From: Hydrogenedens sp964549105
GTDB lineage: Bacteria; Hydrogenedentota; Hydrogenedentia; Hydrogenedentales; Hydrogenedentaceae
DNA length: 64,000 nt
Assembly: GCA_964549105.1 (NCBI GenBank)
Contig: CAZJTZ010000003.1
Location: 103,937-167,936 of the forward strand
Reading direction: 5' to 3'
The notes beneath the pieces are model-generated. The model did no database searches. It was not told where the DNA came from and worked only from the letters and a program-made list of their open reading frames with translations. The position numbers were made by a program, and so were the translations under genes. Below are positions 8,263 to 18,300 of the stretch, piece after piece; position 1 is the first letter of the stretch, and the number at the start of each line of letters is the position of its first letter.

Positions 8263-8806
8263 ATTAGTCCGTGAAATGCTAATTGAGATTGGAGAAGACC
8301 CAGATAGAGAAGGTTTGAAGAAAACACCTTACCGTGTTGCGAAAGCATACGAATTTCTAACCTCTGGCTATCGAAAAGACCTGCAAAGTATTATTAACAA
8401 TGCCGTTTTCGAAGCAGAAAGCAATAATATGATTATTTCACGAGACATTGAGATATATAGTCTGTGTGAACATCATATACTGCCCTTCTTTGGACGCTGT
8501 CATGTGGGTTATATAGCAAAGAAAAAAGTGATTGGACTTAGCAAAATAGCACGAATTGTTGATTTTTATGCGAGACGATTGCAAATTCAAGAAAGACTGA
8601 CAGCACAAATAGCAAGGGCACTTATGGATTATACACAGGCGGAAGGCGTAGGTGTTGTAATGGAATGCAAACATCTCTGCTGTATGATGAGAGGCGTAGA
8701 AAAGCAGAACTCTGTTATGACCACTTCCTCTGTTCTCGGTAGTTTTCACAACGACGATATAACACGAAAAGAATTCCTCGATTTATTACAGAGAAAGATT
8801 AATTAA
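8240..8806 (+). CDS. folE: GTP cyclohydrolase I
   Basis: First enzyme of folate and pterin synthesis, GTP to 7,8-dihydroneopterin triphosphate, 188 residues, type IA. Zinc ligands are visible in SLCEHHILPFFG and in CKHLCCMMRGV, and the GLKKTPYRVAKAYEFLTSGY segment is typical. It is the last gene of the folate operon; translation probably couples to folK through the 23-base overlap. tRNA-Ala follows 54 bases downstream. Confidence 0.95.
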   Translation: MNIDRVAELVREMLIEIGEDPDREGLKKTPYRVAKAYEFLTSGYRKDLQSIINNAVFEAESNNMIISRDIEIYSLCEHHILPFFGRCHVGYIAKKKVIGLSKIARIVDFYARRLQIQERLTAQIARALMDYTQAEGVGVVMECKHLCCMMRGVEKQNSVMTTSSVLGSFHNDDITRKEFLDLLQRKIN

Positions 8807-8818
8807 AATAGAACATAT

Positions 8819-8847
8819 TTGTTTCAATAATCCCTATATGATAAAAT
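8819..8847 (+). promoter_or_regulatory. candidate promoter for tRNA-Ala
   Basis: TTGTTT (8819-8824) and TAAAAT (8842-8847) are separated by 17 bases, giving a start site near 8854, a few bases before the mature tRNA at 8861. The -10 matches the consensus at five of six positions, the -35 at three. Confidence 0.45.
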
Positions 8848-8860
8848 AATTTATTGCGGT

Positions 8861-8936
8861 GGGCTTGTAGCTCAGGTGGGAGAGCGCCGCGTTCGCAACG
8901 CGGAGGTCAGGGGTTCGAGCCCCCTCAGGTCCACCA
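8861..8936 (+). tRNA. tRNA-Ala (anticodon CGC)
   Basis: A 76-base cloverleaf. Acceptor GGGCTTG pairs with CAGGTCC, the anticodon stem CCGCG/CGCGG holds the loop TTCGCAA (anticodon CGC), and the T-arm contains GGTTCGAGC. The third acceptor pair is G3:U70, the alanine identity element. CCA is encoded at the 3' end. Confidence 0.97.
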
Positions 8937-9112
8937 TATTCTATTCCCTCCTCAACTTCCCATCAAATTATTTTTTGGCAGAATTTTTTACCTCTCTTAT
9001 TCCTTTTTATAAAAAGCTGATAAAATTGTTATTTATATATATTTCTTTTGTGTTAGAATTAGAGAAGAGTTTTATAAATAAAAAAAATTGGAATATAGAG
9101 GAGATATAAACA

Positions 9113-12100
9113 ATGTTAAGAACTTATCCCAAAAAAATAAATTTTTACCTTGTGGTTTTTTTATTCATTTTACCGATACCTACTTTTGCCCAGTGTTTCC
9201 AGAACCAGTACGATATTGATTTTATTGCTCACTCTCTGGACAGTATATTGGGGGATTTTTTGCCTACCTGGTTTGATTATATAGATGAATATAATAATCC
9301 TGTTCCTGGTGCGTGGCGTCAAGTAGAGAATCAAACAAGTCCATATTTTTCTAATGCAGATAACGATGGAAATGGAATTTATGATAATGACCAATTTGAT
9401 ATGTTAGGAGCAGTGATAGATGGTGATATTACGCGGGTGCTTGGAAATCTTAACGCAAGTGAAATGCAAACGATAAAAAATGATTTTATTTACAATAAAG
9501 CAGTAGTAGAGTCATTGCAACTTACCATAAAAAATGTTCAAGTAAAGGCAATGGGAATGACAGGAAGTGTCAATGTAACTACGGGAGACGAAGATGTATG
9601 TGTAAAACTTGGGATTACTACTTTATGTGTTAGTCAATTTGTAAGTAATTTTGAAGGTGTTCCTACCCTCTGGGAATTATTGGAAGATGCAAGTCCAATA
9701 TTCAAAGATGCAATGATTAATTTAATTGCTGGCTATATGACAGTTGGAGAAGAAGCAGGGATTAGCCATTTAAAAAGTCTATTTAGAGTAATTATAAATA
9801 CAGTGTTAAAGGACCTACTCCCTTCATTATTAGCAGATTTAAAAACAGATGACATAGAAATAAGTTTAGAAGCAAGTGGAATTCAAATCACAATATTAGT
9901 ATATGGGACAGAAATAGATAACACAATTAATAATTTTGTAGGCAATTTTAATTGTTCTAAATTTCGTTGCCATCCGGAATTATTATCATCAACAGGGGAC
10001 TTAAATCATGATGGACGGAGCAACTACAATTCTTATACTTTAGCAGGTATGAACCGTCAAGCATGGATGGAAAATGAATCTATTCAGAATCCTCCATTGC
10101 AAATAGCTACTCAACCTCAATCTCAAACAGTAACATCAGGAACGCCTGTAACATTTTATACTGAGCAGGTTGGTGGAGAGAACAATGGTATTCCACAGGT
10201 ATATAAATGGGAAGAAATTAAGATAGACGATTTTTCAACAATCGGTAGTCCTACCTACAACTCACAATTAGAACTATCTTATCCTTTACCCACAACTGAC
10301 CCAAGATATTTCACAGTTACGATATGCGATAGTTTGTGGACGAGACGCTCTGCCCCTGCAAAATTGGTAGTTCAATATGGACCATTAGAAGTTACAGAAC
10401 AACCCATCGGAGCACAAAATCTTGTTCCTGGAGAAGACAGTTGTTCTATGTCTATTACGGTTCGAGGGGGTAATGCTTTACCTACCTATCAATGGCAAAA
10501 ATGGGATGGCTCTAATTGGATTGATTTATCTGGTAGAACACAAAGAACAATCTCATTTAATCCAATACAATTAGAAGATGGAGGTTCATATCGCTGCGTC
10601 GTGAGTAGTGGAGGAGAACAGATAATTTCTCAAACCGCAGAAATAATTATCTTGAATCGTATTCGATTTGCCACACCATTAACTGGTGGTGGTGTTTACA
10701 TTGGCGAAGACTTTACATTTGTTCCTGATATTACAGGGGAACCTGTTGGAACACTTCAATATATGTGGAAGTTTAATGATGTTGCTATAGAAGAAAATAC
10801 AGGACCTATATTGACAATTTCTAATGCACAAATAAGTGATATGGGAAATTATACATGTGTTATTTATGATGATGTTTATACTATTACCTCCAATCCTGCT
10901 TTCCTTGAAGTTGCTGACCATATAGCAATTACACAACAACCCGTTTCTGGTGCAGGAATTATTGGACACGAATTTACCTTTACTGTTACTGTAACAGGTG
11001 GATTAGGTGGAGTTCATTATCAATGGGTTCATGATTCCGTATATGTTGGACCGGATTCACCTACTTTTATGATAAGTCCATTACAAGAAACAGATACAGG
11101 GACATATTGGTGTATCGTCTCTGATGCAAGAGAAAGTTTAACCTCTGAACAGGCTACCTTACAGGTATTTCCTCCATTTAATTTTGATGTGCAGCCTCAG
11201 GGGGCATTAAAGCATTCAGGCGAAAGTCATACATTTACAGTCGCCATATCTGGTGGTTCACCTCCCTATACATACAGATGGCGTAAAAATGGTGCTAACC
11301 TTCCTTATACCGACTCTGTTTTAACTCTGGAAAATCTCCAGCCTTCAGATACGGGGGTCTACACCTGCTTTGTATCAGACCAGAATGCTGGCGCTTCCAG
11401 TGCCCCTGCTTATTTACAGGTTGCCAACTGGATGTCATTTATTCAGCAACCTGCTTCTACAACAGTATATAAAGGTTCAACGCATACATTTACAGTAGTT
11501 ATTGATGGTGGATTAGGAAATGTTGAATATCGCTGGTTCAAAAAATTAGCCGGTGGAATAAATATTAATTTAGGTGTAAATTCTCCTCAATTAGTTCTTT
11601 CTAATGTTCAACCTGAAACAGCAGGGGATTATTTCTGCGAAGTTCAAGACAATTTCGAAACCGTAACATCTAATATAGCAACGCTTACAGTTGTAGATGC
11701 CTTGACCTTCTCACAAAATCCAACGGATACATACTTGTTTGCAGGTGGAGACCTCACATTTCAGGTAACAACCGTTGGAGGTATGGGGACTATTACTTAT
11801 CAATGGTATAAAGATGGAGTGCCCATTGGAAACCAATCAAATATACTTTTTGTTGCAAATGTAACATATAAAGATGCAGGTATTTATTGGTGTGAAGCAA
11901 CCGATGCAGTAAAAACAACAAAATCAAGTTCAGCACACCTCTATGTATTAAGACCCATTCCTGCCGAAGGCATGTTCGTAATTGCAAATCCGATTAATGG
12001 AGTTCAGGTTGTTCCTGCGGTAAATACTATTGCAACAGGACAAGCCTTTGGAGTTTTACAACCTGTCTCTGGAAGCGATAATTACACCCTTTCATTGTCT

Positions 12101-13075
12101 GGCTCTCATTCTGTGGTAAATCCGACAGGTGCGACGATAAATAAAGGTCTACCCGGAGTAAATGGGCCTGTTGTCTTTAATATGGGAAATGCTTCTAACC
12201 TCTCCTTTTATTCCGTGATAGAAAACAGTAAAGCCGCTGAAATAGCGTCCGGCTTTTATTATGTCATTATCACATCACAATCCTATCCCAGTGGGGAAAT
12301 TCGTGGACAATTGCAACTTATGACAACGCAAAGAAATTTAACTGTTTCTACTCAAGGTTCAGGGACTACGGACCCATCACCCGGAGTCTATCCATATTGG
12401 GATGGGGAAATTGCAGAAATAACTGCTGTCCCTAATGAAGGTTGGGTATTTCAGAGTTGGAGTGGGGATTTAGATAAACAAAACCCAACTTCGCCAACTC
12501 TTCAGTTAAATATGATAAAAGACCGCAGTGTAACTGCTAATTTTGTCGAGGTAGTTCCAGAAGGTGAAGGGATTGTCGAAGGTGAAGGAACAGTAGAAGG
12601 AACTCCGGAAGGGACGATTGAAGGTGAAGGAATACCCGAAGGTGAAGGAACAGTAGAAGGAACTCCGGAAGGCACTCCTGAAGGAACAGTCGAAGGTGAA
12701 GGGATTGTCGAAGGTGAAGGCACTCCCGAAGGAACAATTGAAGGAACAACGGAAGGTAGTCAAGAGGGAGAAATCCCATCCGAACATTCTGCTGATAAAA
12801 ACAAAGACCATAAAATAGATTTAGGTGAATTATTAAGAGTAATTCAAATATTCAATTCTGGTGGTTATCATTGTGCTGAACCTCCTGATTCGACAGAAGA
12901 TGGGTATATTCCCGGATTTGATGGCGACAAGTCTTGTAGACCTCATGCAAGCGATTATGAACAAGATTGGAGAATTTCTTTAACAGAATTATTGAGATTA
13001 ATCCAGTTCTTCAATATCGGTGGTTATCATTTATGTATTGGTGAGAGTGAAGATAACTACTGCCCAGGACTATAA
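9113..13075 (+). CDS. large secreted Ig-repeat protein with CHRD domain and dockerin-like tail
   Basis: Exported protein of 1320 residues with a signal peptide (cut near residue 26, after PTFA). Residues 30-320 are unassigned but hold two calcium-loop-like stretches (DNDGNGIYDNDQ, DLNHDGRSN). Seven immunoglobulin-like domains run from about 328 to 945, each with a Y-x-W strand and a D-x-G-x-Y-x-C strand (for example SDTGVYTCFVSD). A CHRD-like domain follows (about 948-1070, ending GEIRGQL), then an InlB B-repeat-like domain (1074-1145, with GWVFQSWSGD). An E-G-T-P-V/I repeat tract spans 1148-1222. The last 97 residues contain two EF-hand-like units (DKNKDHKIDLGELLRVIQIF and DWRISLTELLRLIQFF), each ending GGYH. 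I infer surface display or protein assembly through this tail. A good GAGGAG site precedes the start. Confidence 0.88.
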   Translation: MLRTYPKKINFYLVVFLFILPIPTFAQCFQNQYDIDFIAHSLDSILGDFLPTWFDYIDEYNNPVPGAWRQVENQTSPYFSNADNDGNGIYDNDQFDMLGAVIDGDITRVLGNLNASEMQTIKNDFIYNKAVVESLQLTIKNVQVKAMGMTGSVNVTTGDEDVCVKLGITTLCVSQFVSNFEGVPTLWELLEDASPIFKDAMINLIAGYMTVGEEAGISHLKSLFRVIINTVLKDLLPSLLADLKTDDIEISLEASGIQITILVYGTEIDNTINNFVGNFNCSKFRCHPELLSSTGDLNHDGRSNYNSYTLAGMNRQAWMENESIQNPPLQIATQPQSQTVTSGTPVTFYTEQVGGENNGIPQVYKWEEIKIDDFSTIGSPTYNSQLELSYPLPTTDPRYFTVTICDSLWTRRSAPAKLVVQYGPLEVTEQPIGAQNLVPGEDSCSMSITVRGGNALPTYQWQKWDGSNWIDLSGRTQRTISFNPIQLEDGGSYRCVVSSGGEQIISQTAEIIILNRIRFATPLTGGGVYIGEDFTFVPDITGEPVGTLQYMWKFNDVAIEENTGPILTISNAQISDMGNYTCVIYDDVYTITSNPAFLEVADHIAITQQPVSGAGIIGHEFTFTVTVTGGLGGVHYQWVHDSVYVGPDSPTFMISPLQETDTGTYWCIVSDARESLTSEQATLQVFPPFNFDVQPQGALKHSGESHTFTVAISGGSPPYTYRWRKNGANLPYTDSVLTLENLQPSDTGVYTCFVSDQNAGASSAPAYLQVANWMSFIQQPASTTVYKGSTHTFTVVIDGGLGNVEYRWFKKLAGGININLGVNSPQLVLSNVQPETAGDYFCEVQDNFETVTSNIATLTVVDALTFSQNPTDTYLFAGGDLTFQVTTVGGMGTITYQWYKDGVPIGNQSNILFVANVTYKDAGIYWCEATDAVKTTKSSSAHLYVLRPIPAEGMFVIANPINGVQVVPAVNTIATGQAFGVLQPVSGSDNYTLSLSGSHSVVNPTGATINKGLPGVNGPVVFNMGNASNLSFYSVIENSKAAEIASGFYYVIITSQSYPSGEIRGQLQLMTTQRNLTVSTQGSGTTDPSPGVYPYWDGEIAEITAVPNEGWVFQSWSGDLDKQNPTSPTLQLNMIKDRSVTANFVEVVPEGEGIVEGEGTVEGTPEGTIEGEGIPEGEGTVEGTPEGTPEGTVEGEGIVEGEGTPEGTIEGTTEGSQEGEIPSEHSADKNKDHKIDLGELLRVIQIFNSGGYHCAEPPDSTEDGYIPGFDGDKSCRPHASDYEQDWRISLTELLRLIQFFNIGGYHLCIGESEDNYCPGL
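12556..12770 (+). repeat. in-frame low-complexity tract coding E-G-x repeats
   Basis: About 215 bases of near-repeats of GAAGGTGAAGGAAC and GAAGGAACTCC units encode mixed EGEG, VEGT, PEGT and IEGE steps in the giant surface protein. The tract likely forms a flexible acidic linker before the dockerin-like tail. It also creates long false open frames on the minus strand. Confidence 0.85.
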
Positions 13076-13105
13076 AATGTGATGTATTTATTTATAGAAC
13101 TATTC

Positions 13106-13136
13106 AATAGCCGCAGGCTTCAAACCTGCGGCTATT
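13106..13136. terminator. bidirectional hairpin terminator
   Basis: A 12-base perfect stem, AATAGCCGCAGG and CCTGCGGCTATT, with a 7-base loop sits between convergent genes ending at 13075 and 13207. A/T-rich tracts lie on both sides. It is much more GC-rich than its surroundings and may be a dispersed palindromic element reused as a terminator. Confidence 0.65.
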
Positions 13137-13206
13137 ATTATAAAAATTTTAGATTTATAATATTTAAAATGTGGTAGATGGTAATTTGGAAAGTAAAAAA
13201 TGAATA

Positions 13207-14586
13207 TTAAATTTTTTCCTGTCTGAGACCATATTTCTCTGCTTTATATCGAACCTGGTCACGGGAAATGTTCAATAGTGCACCTGCACGGGTTAGGTTC
13301 CAGTTAGTTCGTTCTAATGCCTGTCGGATTAAAGACTTTTCTACATCCTCGAGAGGACAGCCCGATGGAGGTAATAAAACAATCTCGTTGTTTGTTGTCC
13401 TTACTCCTCCGAAACTGACTCTTCCTAAAATAATTTCATCAGCCTGTATTGTGTCATCTTTGCCTAATAAAACAGCCCTTTCAATTACATTTCTCAATTC
13501 CCTAATGTTTCCAGGCCAGTGATAAGAAAGAAGTTTTTCCATCGCTTCATTAGAAAAAATTTTTCTATTTCTTCTGAACTCTTTATTAAACAAGTTTAGG
13601 AAGTGTTCTGCCAGTAAAGGGATATCCCCATATCTTTCACGAAGTGGTGGTAATACGATAGGGACTACATTCAGGCGATAAAACAAATCTTCTCTAAATG
13701 TTCCTGTGTGCACCATTTCTTCCAGGTCTTTATTTGTTGCCACAATCACACGGACATCTACCTGAATATCTACCGTCCCTCCTATTCTCTTAAAAGTCTT
13801 CTCTTCGAGGACACGAAGTATTTTCGACTGGACAGACAACGGCACATCCCCTATTTCATCCATAAAAACTGTGCCATAATTGGCAAGTTCAAACAATCCT
13901 TTTTTTAAGTGGTCTGCCCCTGTAAAAGAGCCAGGTTCATAGCCAAAAAGTTCCGATTCAAGCAAATTTTCGGGTAAGGCTGTACATGTGATATTCATAA
14001 AGGGATAAGCGGCTCGTTCCGATTCATAGTGAATTACGCGGGCTGCTATATCCTTACCTGTTCCACTTTCACCTAACAAAAGAATGGTAGTACTCGGAGA
14101 TTCTGCCACTTTTTTTATTATCTGTTTCACTTCCTGAATTTTTGGACTTTTACCGATAATATGGTCAAGATTGAATATTCGTTTGCTTTGTTGTAGACCA
14201 ACTTGAAAAGAATTCCGTAAGTGCAATTGTTCAATAGCCCGTTCTACACGGAGTATGAGTTCTTCAATTTCAAAAGGTTTACTAATATAGTCAAAAGCCC
14301 CATTTTTCATGGCTTCTACTGCATTGGAAACACTTGAATAAGCCGTGATAATCAATATTGGCACACCTGGCTGTTTTATCGTAATATCTTTTAATATATT
14401 CATTCCATCACCATCGGGAAGTCTCAAATCCACAATAGCAAGGTCAATAATTTTTTTATTGATAATCTGTTTTGCTTCTGCAACTGTTCCTGCTTCTTCT
14501 GTAATAAACCCGAGTTGATTGAGTTTCTCCATTATATTCCATCGGATTAGTTTCTCGTCATCTACTACAAGTATTCTCCCACGCAT
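13207..14586 (-). CDS. sigma-54-dependent response regulator (NtrC family)
   Basis: Two-component transcription activator of 459 residues. Receiver domain at 1-120 with phosphoacceptor Asp53 (VDLRLPDGDG) and acidic pair DD at 9-10. The AAA+ sigma-54 interaction domain covers about 145-380, with Walker A GESGTGKD and the loop GSFTGA, a serine variant of the usual GAFTGA. A Fis-type helix-turn-helix ends the protein (AGALLNISRDQVRYKAEKYG). It lies 10 bases downstream of the sensor kinase gene and surely forms a pair with it. No sigma-54 promoter was found close by, so targets are unknown. Confidence 0.94.
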   Translation of the reverse strand: MRGRILVVDDEKLIRWNIMEKLNQLGFITEEAGTVAEAKQIINKKIIDLAIVDLRLPDGDGMNILKDITIKQPGVPILIITAYSSVSNAVEAMKNGAFDYISKPFEIEELILRVERAIEQLHLRNSFQVGLQQSKRIFNLDHIIGKSPKIQEVKQIIKKVAESPSTTILLLGESGTGKDIAARVIHYESERAAYPFMNITCTALPENLLESELFGYEPGSFTGADHLKKGLFELANYGTVFMDEIGDVPLSVQSKILRVLEEKTFKRIGGTVDIQVDVRVIVATNKDLEEMVHTGTFREDLFYRLNVVPIVLPPLRERYGDIPLLAEHFLNLFNKEFRRNRKIFSNEAMEKLLSYHWPGNIRELRNVIERAVLLGKDDTIQADEIILGRVSFGGVRTTNNEIVLLPPSGCPLEDVEKSLIRQALERTNWNLTRAGALLNISRDQVRYKAEKYGLRQEKI

Positions 14587-14596
14587 AGTTTTTCCT

Positions 14597-16705
14597 TTAT
14601 TCTTTGGGTAAGATAATAGATATACATGTACCTAAATCTATCTCACTTTTGATTTGCAACTTCCCACCGTGACTCTCAATAATTTTCTTGGTCATCGTTA
14701 ATCCTAATCCTGTTCCTTGTGTCTTCGTCGTAAAAAATGGCATTTCTACTTTCTCCAGATATTTTCCCTCAATGCCTATTCCGTTGTCCTTTATCTCAAT
14801 AATTTGTGAGCAATCTTGTTCATAAATTTTAACATATATTTCCCCTCCATTGGGCATAGATTCCAGACTATTTTTTAATATATTCCAGATTGCTCTCGGG
14901 AAAAGATTAACATCAAGCGGTATAATGGCTTCTCCTTCCATAATAAAAGAGACCTTTTCTCCAATGGGGTCCTGTAATAAGCACAATCTATACTGCTCTT
15001 CAATCAACTCTCTTATAGAGATACGAGTCTTATTTACATTATATTTTTTTGTAAACTCCAATAAATTTCGCAAAGTTTCTTCCAATCTTGAAATGGAAGA
15101 AGCAAGTTCTTGCGTTATGACTTTTCTTTGTATTACATTTGTTTCATCTTGCAACAATTGGAAACCGCCTTGAATAGCACCAATCATATTTCTTAACTCG
15201 TGGGCTAAACTTGCACTCATCTCACCTAAAAGTGCCAACTGCTTCTGTTCATTTAACTTCTCTTGTATCTCTTTTAGGTCAGTAACATCCCAGATAACCC
15301 CTATAAAAAAGATTTGCTCATCTCTCACATTTTTCTGAAAACGGATATGCAAAAACTTTTTCTCATTTTCCCTGGTATCAATAGGTTCTTCAATTTCAAA
15401 ATGCTGTAAAACTTCAGGACTTTGACTTATTTTTTCTATAAAATCACTTAAACTTTTTATCGGCAATATATCCAAAATATTTTTATCCACTATCTCATCA
15501 GGGTTAAGTCCTGTTATTTCAGTGATAGTTGAGTTTGCCATCTTTACAAAACCTTTACAATCAATTTCAATAATAACGCAGGGAACCGCATTAATAATAA
15601 ATCTAAAATATTTTTCTCTTAAGGCTAATTCCTCTACCCATTTGGATTTTTCTTCAAGTAACTTATTGATTTTATATGCCATACGATTGAAGTAGACGAT
15701 TAATAAAGCAATTTCGTCATTGCTATCAATATTGGGAATTGAGGTAATATTTTCTCTATAAGTTGAGTTTCGTATATTCTGGGTCAGATTTTGTATAGGC
15801 GAGATAATTTGCTTTTGGATTGCAATCCATAGCACAACAATTCCAAAAACTATGATAAGAATAAAACCTACAATGCCGCGATATTGCATCTTTTCGCTGG
15901 ATAACAAAATATCCTGTTGATGGATTATATTTACTAATAAAAGTGGCCGATTGAAAATATCATAAATGGTATCCCAAACTAAAAGATTTCCATCCTTATC
16001 TTCTATCAATGATATGTCTTTACCATTGGAAGTTTTGTAAATAGCGGTACCCGCAATCAACCCCTCTCTTTCACTATAAGGATAAATCTTAACCTTTAAC
16101 ATAGCCTGTCGATTTATGTCTTCCCAGAACTCCGCTGTTATTAACTTACCCATTATCAAGGTTCCGTGAGGTTCTCCCTCTATCTTACTATTTAAAATCC
16201 GGTTTGAAGCCACCGCTATAATTCCATAGTTAGTAGCAATCAACCCATATTTACCCGCCTTAATATCCTCAAAATTTAACAATGGATGAGTCAGAGCCAT
16301 TTTGGGAGTAGAAAATTCAGAGGGCAATCTTTCAGTCTGTTTCTTTTCAAGATTATACCATTCTCCAAATACCCTCTCACCTGCATTGTTAATTATTAAA
16401 ATCATATTTATATTATTCCCCTCGTAAGTTTGAGGGAGGAGATTCACTCTAATAAATGTCTCATTTCTGTTCATTACAAATTCATAAGTATCATCCCACC
16501 ACGCATAATCTGCACAGGTTCTATTTAAAAATAAAAGTTTCTCTTCTAATGAATTATGAAACCCCTCCACTTCTTTATATGCTAAATCTCTTTCAAATTG
16601 GGACAAGGTGGGTTTAACTACCCAGTCATAAACAAAAATATATCCAAACAATAGAAATGCCCAAAAAACACTAAGAAGTAATATTATTTTATTTGTCAAT
16701 TTCAT
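14597..16705 (-). CDS. membrane sensor histidine kinase with CHASE4, HAMP and PAS
   Basis: Sensor kinase of 702 residues. First transmembrane helix near 7-27, then a periplasmic CHASE4-type domain (motif CADYAWWDDTYEFV near residue 65), second transmembrane helix near 275-297, HAMP linker, PAS domain about 365-480, dimerisation box with the phosphorylated His near residue 501 (AHELRNMIGA), and an HATPase domain with DNGIGI and GTGLGLTMTK. It phosphorylates, by inference, the adjacent NtrC-family regulator. The extracellular ligand is unknown; no substrate genes in the neighbourhood point to one. Confidence 0.93.
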   Translation of the reverse strand: MKLTNKIILLLSVFWAFLLFGYIFVYDWVVKPTLSQFERDLAYKEVEGFHNSLEEKLLFLNRTCADYAWWDDTYEFVMNRNETFIRVNLLPQTYEGNNINMILIINNAGERVFGEWYNLEKKQTERLPSEFSTPKMALTHPLLNFEDIKAGKYGLIATNYGIIAVASNRILNSKIEGEPHGTLIMGKLITAEFWEDINRQAMLKVKIYPYSEREGLIAGTAIYKTSNGKDISLIEDKDGNLLVWDTIYDIFNRPLLLVNIIHQQDILLSSEKMQYRGIVGFILIIVFGIVVLWIAIQKQIISPIQNLTQNIRNSTYRENITSIPNIDSNDEIALLIVYFNRMAYKINKLLEEKSKWVEELALREKYFRFIINAVPCVIIEIDCKGFVKMANSTITEITGLNPDEIVDKNILDILPIKSLSDFIEKISQSPEVLQHFEIEEPIDTRENEKKFLHIRFQKNVRDEQIFFIGVIWDVTDLKEIQEKLNEQKQLALLGEMSASLAHELRNMIGAIQGGFQLLQDETNVIQRKVITQELASSISRLEETLRNLLEFTKKYNVNKTRISIRELIEEQYRLCLLQDPIGEKVSFIMEGEAIIPLDVNLFPRAIWNILKNSLESMPNGGEIYVKIYEQDCSQIIEIKDNGIGIEGKYLEKVEMPFFTTKTQGTGLGLTMTKKIIESHGGKLQIKSEIDLGTCISIILPKE

Positions 16706-16717
16706 TTTAATATAGTT

Positions 16718-17884
16718 TTATTTCATCTCATTCCAGGATTCAGTAAATATTTTATACAGGTCTTCCACTGTAAATTTACCGTATTGGTTTCGGAAGCGAT
16801 ATTTATCTTTGTATATATCCTCTGAAAACTTATGTAATTCATCAGAAGAAATGCCCCATGAAACGGAATGATATGGAAAATCAATTTTCTCAAAAAACTT
16901 CTTTAAAGCATTAACAACAGACTGTTCAGGTGCATTGTCATCAAATACATCTCCGATAGATTCAACAATCATTTTTACCTTTTCAGGTAACTCTTTTACA
17001 TTTCTCTTAAACATAGGTATAAGAAATAGTGCATTAGAAATGCCATGCGGTATCTGATAATTTAATGTATAATAATAACCGAGTGCATGGACAAGGGTAG
17101 TTCCTGTCTGGGCTATAACAATTCCAGAAAGCATTGAAGCATATAAAAGCCAATATCTTGCGTTTATATCATTGAGATTATCTAATACAATAGGAAGCCA
17201 TTTTGATATTAACTTGCAAGATTCGACAGCAAGGTAATCGGTTATGGGGGTTGCCTTTTTAGAAACCATTCCTTCCATAGATTGGCTTAGAGCGTCAAGA
17301 CATGTGGATAAGGTAACCTTTTTGGGAAGTGTTAATGTTAGAGTCGGGTCAAGTAAAGCAATCTGAGGAAAAATTTTAGAATCTGTGATTGTTTGCTTTG
17401 CATTTGCTTTCCTATTTACTATTACTGCATAAGGGGTTACTTCACTACCTGTTCCTGAAGTAGTAGGAATAGCGAGTATAGGTAAGGGTGCTTTTTTGAA
17501 TAACTCTTTACCAAAATATTGTTGGCATGGGCCATCATTATTTGCGAGACCTGCAATCACTTTTGCAACATCAATTGGACTTCCTCCACCTATTCCAATG
17601 ACCCAATCACATTTATTATTTCTACATATTTGAACGGCTTTTTCGCATGTATCGGTAGTTGGATTTTCTTCGACCTCATCAAATACAACTGCATTCGAAT
17701 ACATTTCCAATAAATAAGATAGAGCACCATTTATTTTTGAACTTTGTTTTCCAGTTATGATACACGGCTTGTCCCCTAAATTTATTGCTAATGATGTAAG
17801 ATTCTTTATTGCCTCAATCTGGAAAATAATTTTCGTAGGCATAATATATTGAAAATCAAGCAAGTGTGTTTCATACATAGACAT
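16718..17884 (-). CDS. iron-containing alcohol dehydrogenase
   Basis: Group III metal-dependent dehydrogenase, 388 residues, NAD(P)-linked oxidation of alcohols or reduction of aldehydes. The nucleotide-binding GGGSPIDVAKVIA motif, the AIPTTSGTGSEVTPYAV block and the metal-ligand region with HALGYYY and IPHGISNAL are present. The substrate cannot be read from sequence; 1,3-propanediol, butanol, lactaldehyde and glycerol enzymes all share this fold. It lies 13 bases before the sensor kinase gene and directly after the YjbQ gene (2-base gap), so these may form one transcript. Confidence 0.9.
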   Translation of the reverse strand: MSMYETHLLDFQYIMPTKIIFQIEAIKNLTSLAINLGDKPCIITGKQSSKINGALSYLLEMYSNAVVFDEVEENPTTDTCEKAVQICRNNKCDWVIGIGGGSPIDVAKVIAGLANNDGPCQQYFGKELFKKAPLPILAIPTTSGTGSEVTPYAVIVNRKANAKQTITDSKIFPQIALLDPTLTLTLPKKVTLSTCLDALSQSMEGMVSKKATPITDYLAVESCKLISKWLPIVLDNLNDINARYWLLYASMLSGIVIAQTGTTLVHALGYYYTLNYQIPHGISNALFLIPMFKRNVKELPEKVKMIVESIGDVFDDNAPEQSVVNALKKFFEKIDFPYHSVSWGISSDELHKFSEDIYKDKYRFRNQYGKFTVEDLYKIFTESWNEMK

Positions 17885-17886
17885 AC

Positions 17887-18300
17887 TTATTCTCCCAGAG
17901 CCTTAATAATTAATCGTTTTCTCCGTTGTCCATCAAACTCTGCATAATAAATCTGTTGCCATGGACCCAGGTCAAGTTTCCCCTGTGTTATGGGGACTAT
18001 GACCTCATGATGAATTAATAAACTTTTCAAATGAGCGTCTCCATTGGTTTCACCAGTTGCATGATGACGATAGTCAGACTTATATGGAGCCAACTTTTCA
18101 AGCCATTCATCAATATCCTGAATAAGTCCCTCTTCTGCATCATTTACATATACCCCTGCGGTTATGTGCATTGCAGAGACGAGAACCATACCTTCCTGAA
18201 TTTCGCTCTTCTTTACTACTTCCTCTACTTTATCTGTGATATTAATATATTCTCTATGCCTTTTTGTGCAAATAAACAAATACTCAGTATAACTTTTCAT
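17887..18300 (-). CDS. YjbQ/UPF0047 family protein
   Basis: Small cytoplasmic protein of 137 residues of the UPF0047 family. Some members complement thiamin phosphate synthase mutants, but the physiological role is unsettled. Visible family blocks are VLVSAMHITAGVYVNDAEEGL, the histidine-rich YRHHATGETNGDAHLKSLL, and GPWQQIYYAEFDGQRRKR. I begin it at 18300 because AGGGAG lies just upstream and the length then matches the family; the open frame continues to 18384 without support. Confidence 0.87.
   Translation of the reverse strand: MKSYTEYLFICTKRHREYINITDKVEEVVKKSEIQEGMVLVSAMHITAGVYVNDAEEGLIQDIDEWLEKLAPYKSDYRHHATGETNGDAHLKSLLIHHEVIVPITQGKLDLGPWQQIYYAEFDGQRRKRLIIKALGE

Noticed and set aside
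12502..12811. Several minus-strand frames rich in Pro/Ser or Phe/Leu
   Set aside because: They are mirror images of the E-G-T repeat tract in the surface protein gene.
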